Below are positions 48,794-60,967 of a stretch of DNA of 64,000 bases, piece after piece (the first letter of the stretch is position 1; each line of letters begins with the position of its first letter). The DNA is taken from the NCBI GenBank assembly GCA_037957365.1, contig JARHVA010000021.1, positions 6,817,001-6,881,000 on the forward strand, given 5' to 3'. This DNA comes from Torreya grandis (lineage: Eukaryota > Streptophyta > Pinopsida > Cupressales > Taxaceae). Position numbers and translations under genes: made by a program. The notes below the pieces were generated by a model that saw only the letters and a program-made list of their open reading frames with translations, did not search any database and was not told the origin of the DNA.

Positions 48794-49332
48794 CAAGCCA
48801 CTGGGCTTTTTATACTTGAACCATAATTTTGTGTACCCGTGTTTGCTGTTTTATGTATGTAATGGCATATGATGCGCGTGTTGTTGAATGTAAGGTGTTG
48901 TGGATTGTACGGTGTTGATATTTCTATTGTATTAGTAATATAATGGCGATGTTTCTGTAATTGTTGTTCTACCATTACGCTGATAATACTGCTTTTGCTG
49001 TGTTGTTCTCATATATCTGTAATGGCGGCAAATGCCTGGAAGGCAAGCGGACTACAAAATCTAAGAGTGAAATTTAACGGCTGCATAAAGCTTTTTTTAG
49101 CCTTTAACTGTAAAATACGTTTTTTTCTTTTTTTCAAGTTCTTCAAAAGACTGTCGGACAGATTGGAGGACTCAATTTTTTTGGATAAATGTCTATGATG
49201 TTACTTGATAAGAGCTCCTCTCATTATCATATTAAAACAGGTTCATTCTGAACATTGGGTCTTCAATCAAAGAATTAAAAGGCCTGAAGAATATGGCATA
49301 GAGGTGCATCGTGTGGAGCCGGAAAGAAGGGA
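48794..49332. other. dehydrin 3' flank
   Basis: The untranslated region and end of the dehydrin transcript should lie in the first 200 bases; no canonical AATAAA was picked out with confidence. The rest has only short frames without motifs. Confidence 0.5.
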
Positions 49333-51141
<1,809 letters not shown>

Positions 51142-51312
51142 TGTTAACAAATATTTCACGAGTCAGATTTTTTCTTGCTATTTGGTGCAGATGTTCGGCA
51201 AATAAAAAACCAGTTCAGAGAGTGCAGGGTCTGGTAAAGCTTCTTCGGAGTCTTGTTTAGAATTCACAAGGTTAGCCTTTTTCAAATCATCGACAATTAT
51301 TTTTTTTTTTTT

Positions 51313-51550
51313 TGGTTCATTCTTTGGTTCAATCAAACTGTTCGTCAGTCGATTCAACGTTTGTTTAGACCATTGAACCAAAATTTGGTTCAACGTCTTG
51401 GTTCAAAGCTTGGTTCAACATGTTGGTTCAATGTTTCGGTTCACCCAAAGGGTTCAACACAAGTTCAAAGCCGTGGTTCAATGACCGCTTGAACCTTTGA
51501 ACCAAAATTTGGTTCAACGGTGGGTTCAAAGAAGCGGTTCAATCACTTGG
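51313..51550. repeat. TGGTTCAA short-repeat cluster with two identical palindromes
   Basis: GGTTCA occurs about 13 times on the plus strand and TGAACC three times, at irregular spacing of 10-25 bp. Two identical perfect 21-nt palindromes, with TTGAACCAAA arms around a central A, lie at 51373-51393 and 51497-51517. Confidence 0.9.
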
Positions 51551-51570
51551 CTGGCAAAGACAATTGGGAG

Positions 51571-52182
51571 GACACCTTGCACGTGGACTGACACTTGGAC
51601 GGCTTGCTGAAAGGCACATGGACTGGTCACTGACACCTGGACTATCTGCCGGCTGACACTTGGGCTGCTGAAAGGCACATTTAAAAAAAAAGAAGCAAAG
51701 GGCGAAGATATATCCTTCAGACTTTTTGTCCGAAGGATTTCGGCAGGTCGAAGATGCATCTGAAGGACCGTTGCAAAAGTCCGGGCGCTTCCAACTTTTC
51801 CAAACTAACTGTGGAGGACACGTAGGCTGGCGAAAAGCACTTGGTTGGAAAAGATAGCCGAAGAATACATAGACAACCTTGCCACGTAGACTGACACAAG
51901 GGCACTGCGTGGACCACCTGTTGGAGAACACGTGGCCTGCCAAAAGGCGCGTTTCAATAAAGCGCAGGCAAAGAGAAAAGAATCCTTCAGACTTTTTATC
52001 TGAAGGAATTCCTTTTGTCCAAAAGAATTTGGAAGAAGACAAGTCAAGCATATAACAAAGTCCCTGGGTTTTTTTCAAAAGAAAGCTGACAGATATAAAG
52101 CCAGCGACCAATAAGAGCAAAGAGCCTACAGAGAAGACTAAGTCCGTGGGAAAAACAAGATGAAAGACAAAGAAGGAATAAA
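51571..52182 (+). promoter_or_regulatory. promoter-like block: ACGT motifs, hairpins, TATA, AATAAA
   Basis: Four ACGT-core motifs (CACGTGG 51580-51586, CACGTAGG 51819-51826, CACGTA 51883-51888, CACGTGG 51929-51935) and two hairpins built on CCTTCAGA...TCTGAAGG (51714-51736 and 51984-52006) lie upstream of TATAAA (52094-52099) and AATAAA (52177-52182). The layout resembles the U3 and R of an LTR or viral-type promoter in plus orientation. An approximate internal repeat of 240-270 bp places the ACGT motifs and hairpins twice. Activity is inferred from order and spacing only. Confidence 0.4.
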
Positions 52183-52395
52183 GCTTCAGGTGACATCCCG
52201 CTAGCCGTCAAATTTGGACAGCGGGAAGTAATCGTTGGAAGCAAAATAGCAAAAAAAACCAAAATAAATGAAGCCAACTGTGCAAAAGAATGGAAAATAG
52301 ATAAACCGTCGAAAGAGATGAATACTACCAGAAATAGATATACATAGAAAAACCACAATAGAGTAGATTCCATGCAAGGAGTAGGCTATTTTCAT

Positions 52396-54116
52396 AGAAA
52401 AGTATAAAATGTTACGAGTTAGTTGTGACCTATTTATTAATGATCATAGAAAGGACTCTCATACCATTCGATCATCTCTTGAAAGACATGTTTTAGAAGC
52501 TAAGAAAACAAATCCTTATTAGAAAACAAATCCTTATTAGAAAACAGTGCCTACCATTAGGTCAAATATTTAGTGCTACCACTTATCCATCTGATCAAGA
52601 TAGGAATGAGCCTTCAATATTGTGAAGGGCAAAGGAAATATGGTACTGAGAAATATTAATCGCAAATCTTCCAAGATGGATGAGCCACCATAAAAGCTCT
52701 ATGTATTGTCGTCTTTATATTTACTAGATAGTAGTCGAATATTTTCGATGACGATGACGATGACGATGACGATGATGGAAGTACTTTATTATGTTTCAAC
52801 AATAAGACATGCTTCCCCCTTTTTTTTTCTTTTTCTTTCCTAAGATTTGACATTGTGACTTTCTTTACAAATATATGTTGTTCATTATTAGGCCTACTCA
52901 CCTTCTTTTAAGAACATATGTTGTTTATTATTAGGCAAACTCATGTATATTAATTAAAAAATAATAAGTTTTGAAAAAATATCTTATAAAAACAATCTGG
53001 GAGACACTATACAATTAAATTATAGTGTCCATTTAAAATTAAGTGAAGTTATGGACCATAATGAGAATTTAGGAAAAGAGGTGAGTACTTAAAACTATAA
53101 TTTAAAAGGGCACCTTAGTTACAAAATCTTGATGGAGTGATGCATATGAATGTGTGCATATTAGAGATCATCTATACTTATGTACTTAGACGCTGAGAGT
53201 CTTTAATACTAAGAGTGTTTAATATCTTTTATGATCTCTCCATAAATATGTAGTAGGGTCATTCAAGCAAAGGTTTAATTTACTGGACTTTTATTTAGTT
53301 CCCATTTTTCATTTAATATATATAAGCCCAAGTTATTTTCATGTATAAGTATCGAACCTTTTAAAGAAATATAATGTAATTTGTGTGAACTCTTTTACAA
53401 TTGATAAAAGTAGTTGTAATGTTTGATTTTTATGCTTTCTTATTTACATTGTGCTTAATTATAATATCTTGCATATTTAAGGGGTTTTGTGTTTGATAAA
53501 ATATAGAATTAATTCAATATAGTTTGGTGAATCACATTTCTATTTTTTATTTCTCTTTTCCATTTTGTTAGCCTAATTTTTTTTCATGCATTAAAGTAGT
53601 AGGAATAATATTATTCAGACAAGATCAATGTCATGCTATACAAAGTTCACAGTCTCATGCTATAAAAACTTCACATGCTTTTCCTTAAGTGTTATGGTAC
53701 ACTTGGTGGGATTGTATTTAGAGGTTTAATAATTTCTCATAATTGAAAATATTATCTAATATTTTGGTGAGAATCTTAGTTGTATTTAAATTTTGAATTA
53801 AAATATTATCAGATGATATCGAGTGCTCCATTATCAAAATTATAGTATCCGAGCATATAAAGAGGATTGAAACAAGAGCCTTAACTAGAAATAAATGTAT
53901 TGTTTAACTATTAAAACTCTTTCCAAGGAAATGTAGGAATAGATCTATTCAAATACACACTTATCCCAATTTCATTACCCAATTTACTCCATCGCCAAAT
54001 AGGCCATTTGCTCTACTTCCTCAAAATATGAACTATAATCTTCATGGCTCGGCAAAGAAACCAAATTTTTGTTTCATTTATTGATAACCTTACCTTATTT
54101 CACTTGGGAAAGTTCA
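52396..54116 (+). repeat. 1.8-kb direct duplication, copy 2
   Basis: Matches 49333-51141. It has a 17-bp local duplication (around AAACAAATCCTTATTAG, 52506-52540) and a short microsatellite. The copy ends at 54116, and 9 bp later begins the target duplication of the copia element at 54130. Confidence 0.9.
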
Positions 54117-54129
54117 CTCACTACTATTT

Positions 54130-54805
54130 TGTTAGGAACTTGGAGTACAATTGATTACTTTTGTATAAGCAACTAAACACAGAATTAAACCAGAAGTAAT
54201 AAGTAACTAGAAATATGAAATAGCAAATAAGAGGATATATGAGAAACAACCAATCTCTATTAAACTCTTCAAGAATACAATGAAGAAATCTCTTTCTTCT
54301 CACACCTCTTGGATGTACAGTAATTCTTCCTCAAGAGTTCTCTCTCTCTCTCTCAATCAATTACAATCAACTCAATAACCGAGTTGTTATTCCCTTCTCT
54401 TTAGCAGATGTTCTTGATCTTGCACCTTGCAGATCTAATTGATCTTACTTACAACTTTTATTACAATACATGCCCCATGGGTCTCTTAAATAGGATCCAA
54501 GGCAAACAATAATTAGAAAAATATACTCAAGACTAAAATTAGTCTTTACATGCAAACACTCTGTCCTCCTAAAATTAGAACAAATCTAATTTTGGAAACG
54601 CATGCAAACACACACACACATAGGTGACCGATGCCGGTCGCTATCGGTCTGCATATGACCGACGTCGGTCGATCCCTGACCGATGTCGATCGGTTTTGAT
54701 CCACGCCTGATTGATGTTGGTGATACTGCCGATGCTGGTTACTGGTTAAGCCCAACAACCTCCACAAGAGCTCAACAGTGAAGCTTTTAGCTCCACAACT
54801 CAACA
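54130..54805 (-). repeat. LTR, low-coordinate copy (3' LTR of the minus-strand copia)
   Basis: TGTTAGGAAC...CTCAACA as written on the plus strand. It carries CT and CA microsatellites and three CCGA/TCGG dyad elements: ACCGATGCCGGT (54627), ACCGACGTCGGT (54658) and ACCGATGTCGAT (54679). Confidence 0.95.
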
Positions 54806-54820
54806 ATCTCCCACTTGGAG
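54806..54820 (-). other. polypurine tract
   Basis: The minus strand reads AAGTGGGAGATTG directly before the 3' LTR start TGTTGAG. Confidence 0.8.
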
Positions 54821-54895
54821 ATAAACAGTTGCACTTGTACCTTTACAACAACATCCTCTGTCTTGTTTCTCTGGCTTGTTTCTCCATCTTCAAGT

Positions 54896-57800
54896 TCAAT
54901 CTTGAAGACCAACAAAAGTTGAATGAAGATTCAACTTCTCCTTTGTTATCGGCTTTGTTAACATATCTGCAGGGTTTTTATCCATATGGATCTTTTCCAG
55001 CTTCAACTGTCCATCCTCCAATACCTGTCTAATGAAGTGGTACCTAAGTTGTATATGCTTGGTTCTTGAATGAAAGGCTAAATTCTTTGCCAAATGAATT
55101 GCACTTTGACTATCACTGTACAATCTGCAACTCTCTTGCTCCTTTCCCAACTCTTCCATGAACCGTGTCATCCATATCATTTCCTTGCTAGCCTCTATGA
55201 CTGCAATGTATTCTGCCTCTATAGTAGACAAGGCAACAACCTTTTGCAACTTTGAAATCTAGCTAACCGCCATTCCACCAATAGTGAACACATATCCTGT
55301 GGTGCTTCTCCTATCATCCAAGTCACCTACCATATCCGAATCTACATACCCATGTAGAGAAGTGTTTGACCCTCCATAGCATAAATGCCTACTTCTGGTC
55401 CCTCTCAAATATCTGAGAATCCACTGAACTACTTTCCAGTGTTCTTTTCTTGGATTGGCTATAAATTTGCTGACAACTCTCACTGCTTGGGAAATATCAG
55501 GTCTAGTACATACCATTGCATACATCAAGCTCCCAACTGCTGAAGCATATGGAACTTTGCTCATGTACTCAACCTTATCATGTGATTTAGGACACTATTC
55601 TTTGCTCAACTTGAAGTGTTCAGCCATAGGTGTGCATACCGATTTTGCATCCTGCAAATTGAACCTCTCCACTACCTTATTCACATAATCCTCTTGAGAC
55701 AAAATCAACATGTGATTTTCCCTGTCTCTAGAAATACTCATGCCAAGGATTTTCTTTAATGCTCCTAAATCCTTTATGGCAAATGTGTGAGCTAGTTTTA
55801 CCTTTAGCTCAGTAATTTCTTGCATGTGTGAACCTGCAACAAGAATATCATCTACATACAGTAACAAGATAATATATCTACCATTATCCAATCTGGTAAA
55901 ATAAACACAATGGTCAGATTAACATTTACTAAAGCCATGCTCTATCATAAACCTGTCAAACCTTAAATACCATTGTCTTGGAGCTTGCTGAAGACCATAT
56001 AAGCTTTTCTTCAATCTGCACACAATTTTCTCCTTACCTTTAACCTCAAAACCTTTTGGCTGATCCATATATATCTCTTCATCCAAATCTCTATGAAGAA
56101 ATGTTGTCTTAACATCAAGTTGCTCAAGGTGAAAATCCTCAATAACAACTAAAGACAATACAGTCTGAATAGAAGTCATATTTACTACAGGAGAAAATAT
56201 TTCACCAAAGTCAATACCTAGTTTTTGTGCAAATCCCTTTAATACCAACCTGGCCTTATATCTCATTTGTCCATTCTCTCCTTCCTTTAACCTGTAAACC
56301 CATTTGTTTTTTAGTGCTTTATTTCTGGCTAGCAACTCAACCAAATCCCACGTTTGGTTCTTTTCCAAGGAATCAATTTCCTCATTCATGCCATGCTCCC
56401 ACTGTTTCCTAGATTCTACCTGCATTGCTTCATCAAAACTTTTTGGTTCTCCACCATCAGTGAGCAACACGTAGTATAAAGAAGGGGAATAACAAATTGG
56501 AGGTTTACTTACCCTTATAGACCTCTTCATGGGCATTTGAGACTCATTTACAGCTTGCTATCCACCCAAATTTTTTGACAGTGACTGATCCTGGTCATCT
56601 CTGGGTCTGCACTCGACCGACGTCGGTTCTACCTGACCGACATCGATCTCTGTCTGATCGATGTCGGTTCCTGCCTGACCGACGTCGGTATCTATGTTTT
56701 CTTGAGTGATAATTTTTACATGTGAGCTCATTTTAGATCATAACCTCATCTAAATCAAGATTGCCCTGCTCAGTATTATTCAGCGTCTTGAGCTGATCAC
56801 TGTACATCACCTTCTCATTGAAAACTACATCATGGCTTCTAATAATTTTGTTAGTTTCTAAATTCCACAACCGGAATCTGAAATCTCTAAAACCATAACC
56901 AATGAAAGTGCACTGCATAGATTTAGCATCCAGCTTCTTTCTATTTTCTTTATCAATGTGCACAAAAGCTTCAAAACCAAAAACTCTGAGAAATGAAAGA
57001 TCTACTTTTTTACCTATCCATGCCTCTTCTGGAATTCTACCATCCAGTGTAGTAGAAGGTCCTCTATTAATCAGGTAAACTGCAGTATCTACAGCTTCTG
57101 CCCAAAACTATACGGGCAAACCATCATGCAACCTCATACTCCGTGCACGCTCCATTATTATTCTATTCATCCTTTTATCAACTCTATTTTATTGAGGTGT
57201 CCTTGGAACCATCCTCTCCCTATGTATTCCACTCATAGAACAATCACCGTTGAATTTATTATTGCAGTACTCACCACCATTGTCAAATCTAAGGTGCTTT
57301 AGTCTCAAACCTATTTCATTCTCAACCAAAGCTTTCCATTTCTTAAATGTGTCAAAAAAATCATATTTCTTCTTTATGCAATAAACCCATACCTTTATTA
57401 TAGCATCATCAATGAAATAAATATAATATTGTGATCCTCTAATAGAAGCTATTTGAGCTGGTCCCCACATGTCTGTGTGAACAAGCTCTAACTTATGCTT
57501 CTTCTTTGTTGACCCAGTTTTGAGAAACCTCACTTTCTTCTATTTCCCAAAAATACAATGCTCACAGAAATCTAGATCTATGATTTTCAAATCTAAAAGT
57601 TTACCTTTTGACTTAAGAACATTCATTCCCTTCTTACTCATGTGACCAAGCCTACAGTGCCACAACTTTGCATCTACATCTGAAGTAGATAAAATAGAAT
57701 GAGAATAATCAGTAATAAAAGTAGATAGATAAAGTGTACCTACTCTCTTACCTCTTACTAATACAAGTGCACCCTTAGAAACTTTCTAAGATTCAGCTGT

Positions 57801-58922
57801 GAGAGTTACTGTGAAACCCTCATCACCCAATTTTCTTACAGAAATTAGATTCCTCTTTAGGATGGGTACATGCATGACATCCTTCAACACCCATGTGTTG
57901 GCATTCTACAATTTTAGCTGCACTTTTCCTTTGCCAACAATTTGACAAGGCTCATTATCCCCTAAATAAACTTTTCCAAAGTCTCCATAGACATAATCAA
58001 TGAAAAATTCTCTATTTGGGGTTGCATGGAAAGAGGCACTAGAATTTAAAACCCATGATTCTACTTGACTATCCAAAGAAAATATAAGAGCATCTTGTGC
58101 AACAATCCCTGCAACATTTGCTTCCTTATTACCTTCATACTGATTTTCTTTGTTATCCTTCAACCAACAATATTTCTTTGCATGCCCTTTCTTTTCACAA
58201 TTCCAGCAGGTTATTTTTCCATTTTTGGATTTGGATCTCCTTCACATCTTTGACCTTGATTTCCCTTGCTTGCCCTTCTCTCTTTGCCTTCCCCTGCTTT
58301 CAATACTTAAAGCATTACCTGATATTTTCCCTGTGCTTTTCCTGCGAATATCTTCATTCAAGATTACACTAACATCATCAAATTTCAAGATATTTGAAGC
58401 AGATGCAGTATTTCTAAATGCCATTACCAAGCTATGCCAGCTTTCAGGTAAAGAGCATAAGATTAAGAGAGCCTTAATTTCATCATCAAAAACTATTTTG
58501 ACTGAATTTAACTGATTTACAATTTCATGGAAATCATTAAGATGACTATATACAGATCCACCTTCCTGCATTTGTAAATTAAATAATTGCTTCATAAGAT
58601 ATACCTTATTTGAAGCTGAGGGTTTTTCATATAACTTTGCCAGAGTATCCATTAACTCTATCATTGTCTTTGCCTATGATAAGTTGGATATCACAGAAGA
58701 TGCCAGGCTCAACCTTATAGATCCAAGAGCCTTTCTATCAAGAACATTCGATTCTTCATCTTGCATGTCTGTGGGCTTGCTTGAAACCCCACCCAATGGT
58801 AAGTATAGATCTTTCTGATACAGATAATCTTCTATCTGCATCCTCCATAATTGATAATTCTTGCCATTGAATTTCTCTATTCTTAGTTTACTTTCTTCTG
58901 TCATTGCTTTGCTCCCACTCAA
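54896..58922 (-). pseudogene. copia gag-pol polyprotein, stops and one frameshift
   Basis: Gag starts at ATG 58922 (LRIEKFNGKNYQLWRMQIED). A CCHC knuckle CWNCEKKGHAKKYC lies near 58200. Protease reads WVLNSSASFHAT (about 58055), with the catalytic Asp-Ser-Gly changed to Asn-Ser-Ser. Integrase has LWHCRLGH and CEHC, then LVHTDMWGPAQ and FDNGGEY (57650-57260). Reverse transcriptase has LYVDDILVAG (about 55860) and RNase H has GYVDSDMVGD and SDSQSAIHLAKN (55370-55110). One frame holds from 58922 to about 56733; then a shift, and one frame from about 56735 to the natural end at 54896. About ten in-frame stops are scattered. Between integrase and reverse transcriptase lies a repeat-coding linker (56616-56689). 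Inactive. Confidence 0.9.
56616..56689. repeat. four CCGA/TCGG dyads at 21-bp spacing inside pol
   Basis: 12-mers ACCGACGTCGGT (56616-56627), ACCGACATCGAT (56636-56647), ATCGATGTCGGT (56657-56668) and ACCGACGTCGGT (56678-56689) recur at 20-21 bp. Read on the coding strand they give a repeat of the form TDVGQAG. The same motif is in the element's LTRs and in the leader of the element at 1-1278. Confidence 0.9.
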
Positions 58923-58969
58923 TCAGAAACCCCTGAGAGTGAATCTTGTAATCAACAAACACTAACCTC

Positions 58970-58981
58970 ACTCTGATACCA
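58970..58981 (-). other. primer binding site, initiator Met tRNA type
   Basis: TGGTATCAGAGT on the minus strand, two bases after the 5' LTR end CCTAACA. Confidence 0.9.
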
Positions 58982-58983
58982 CT

Positions 58984-59654
58984 TGTTAGGAACTTGGAGT
59001 ACAATTGATTAATTTTGTATAAGCAACTAAACACGAAATTAAATCAGAAGTAATAAGTAACTAGAAATATGAAATAGCAAATAAGAGGAGATATGAGAAA
59101 CAACCAATCTCTATTAAACTCTTCAAGAATACAATGAATAAATCTCTTTCTTCTCACACCTCTTGGATGTACAATAATTCTCCCTCAAGAGTTCTCTCTC
59201 TCAATCAATTACAATCAACTCAATAACCGAGTTGTTATTCCCTTCTCTTCAGCAGATCTTCTTGATCTTGCACCTTGCAGATCTAATTGATATTACTTAC
59301 AACTTTTATTACAATACATGCCCCATGGTCTCTTAAATAGGATCCAAGGCAAACAATAATTAGAAAAATAGACTCAAGACTAAAATTAGTCTTTACATGC
59401 AAACACTCTATCCTCCTAAAATTAGAACAAATCTAATTCTGAAAACGCATGCAAACACACACACACACATAGGTGATCGATGCCAGTCGCTGTTGGTCTA
59501 CATATGACCGATGTCGGCTGATCCCTGACCGATGTTGGTCAGTTTTGATCCACGCCTGATCGATGTTGGTGATACTGCTGATGCCAATTACTGGTTAAGC
59601 CCAGCGACCTCCACAAGAGCTCAACAGTGAAGCTTTTAGCTCCACAACTCAAAA
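58984..59654 (-). repeat. LTR, high-coordinate copy (5' LTR of the minus-strand copia)
   Basis: Matches 54130-54805. The outer end reads CTCAAAA in place of CTCAACA. In this copy the CCGA/TCGG dyads have lost several CG dinucleotides by C-T and G-A changes. Confidence 0.95.
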
Positions 59655-59659
59655 TATTT

Positions 59660-60359
59660 GACACATCAACATTAATATGGCTAGCGTAAATGGAATCCAC
59701 CATATAATAGAATATGATATAGAAGTTAAACTTATATTCTTTTCTCTTACAATAAATGTATTAGATTTTTATGAAATCTTATTTTTAAACAACATATATA
59801 ATTAAGATGAACTAAGAATTAATTTAAATAACCAATTCAAAGAAAGAGGTAAGAACTTATCTCTTCTATAGAAATTAGCAACTATCAAAATCCCCTAACA
59901 ACAAAATAGATTAGTTAATTTAGGTATATATTTATGAATACTTGAAATAAGATTCAAATATTCTTTATCCCCTCAAATGATACGTCATTTTTATATTATC
60001 CTAGAGCCTTAAACTATAACATCTCTATGATGATAAAATTTATTGGAGGTAAAACTATATCTTACCCCTCAAATGATATGTAATTTTTATATCATCCTAA
60101 AGCCTTAGACTATACCATCTCTATGATGATAAAAACCATTGGAGGTAGTAATTTTATAGATGCTTATGAAATTAGCATGAAAGAAGAGAATAGTTTGATA
60201 CAAGACAGGAAACTATTGCTTAGAACACTTATGTCTTTATTTATAAATATGTAAAACCTTATGAGAGTGCATGCTACTTTGAAAAATACCTATGATAAAA
60301 TAAACACTTGTAGAAGTCCAAAGTAGTCCTCATAGCCCAAGTACTCTTCAAATTGCTAT
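59660..60359. other. AT-rich DNA with a 96-bp tandem duplication
   Basis: No gene is recognised. CCCCTCAAATGATA...TATGATGATAAAA occurs twice, at about 59967-60057 and 60063-60153, offset 96 bp with small differences. Confidence 0.7.
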
Positions 60360-60554
60360 GGAAATGGATGGACTCAACAATATGTTGAAAAATGTCTCCA
60401 ATGAAATGTTATCCTTTATAAGACAACAAGCTCAAAATTAGCCAAGGCCATATTATCCCTATAACCCAAATTTCAACCAAATACGCTCAATCAATGGACA
60501 TATAGTTCTAACTAGACCCATGTATCTAGAAATTATTAATCTTAATAGAGTTAT
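60360..60554 (+). pseudogene. gag-like coding remnant, left part (insertion target)
   Basis: The plus-strand frame reads MEMDGLNNMLKNVSNEML, then FIRQQAQN, stop, PRPYYPYNPNFNQIRS and on to the insertion point at GTTAT. The proline/tyrosine-rich part recalls the end of gypsy Gag proteins. The same frame resumes after the inserted element at 63560. Family assignment is tentative. Confidence 0.45.
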
Positions 60555-60967
60555 TGTTAGGGAATAGTTAGCCTTCACAATAATTTGTACATCGTAATAT
60601 GAATAATTATGAGAGTAATAATTTATTATTATGGATAGTTAGATTATTAGAATAGTTTTGATTAGAATATATTATTAGTTGTATTATTGTTACAAGTTAT
60701 AATAATAATATGCAAATAAGTTTATTATTATTTATGTATAAGATATTGTGTATCCGAATCAAATATTGGTAGAGATATGATCTATCCAATTATAAGAAAA
60801 TGTTTTCTTATATAATTGTAAATTTCTATATCAATTTATTATCAAAGTATGTGAATAATATTATATATTATCAATGTGATTAAATATTCTCTATACTTGA
60901 CCTGTGGGTTCTATTGAAATTTATGTGCATGAAATGAAGCTTTAATAAACTTTGTTTGATCCTAATA
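60555..60967 (+). repeat. 5' LTR of the 3.0-kb element
   Basis: Direct repeat of 63145-63554; both end CCTAATA, so the usual CA is TA in both copies. Confidence 0.88.

Larger units (their letters stand above)
51142..52395. other. unusual spacer between the duplicated copies
   Basis: It starts TGTTAAC and ends TTTTCA, and differs in composition from the flanks (higher GC, few A/T runs after 51540). It contains a TGGTTCAA repeat cluster (51313-51550) and a promoter-like block (51571-52182). The longest frame (52120-51539, minus) is open but has no known motif and a composition typical of chance frames. It may be a fragment of an LTR or pararetrovirus-like regulatory region; no pol sequence is present. 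Confidence 0.5.
54130..59654 (-). mobile_element. full-length Ty1/copia retrotransposon, 5.5 kb, minus strand
   Basis: LTRs lie at 54130-54805 (676 bp) and 58984-59654 (671 bp), flanked by a perfect 5-bp target duplication TATTT (54125-54129 and 59655-59659). Primer binding site TGGTATCAGAGT is on the minus strand at 58970-58981; polypurine tract AAGTGGGAGAT lies just above 54805. The gag-pol coding order is that of copia. The LTRs differ by about 5 percent by eye, with many C-T and G-A changes at CG sites, as expected for a methylated element. It is a different family from 2698-8269 but related to the element at 1-1278. Confidence 0.95.

Noticed and set aside
51539..52120. Minus-strand frame of 193 codons in the spacer
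   Set aside because: Open only because of local base composition and short repeats; the sequence repeats itself in step with the DNA modules and has no domain.
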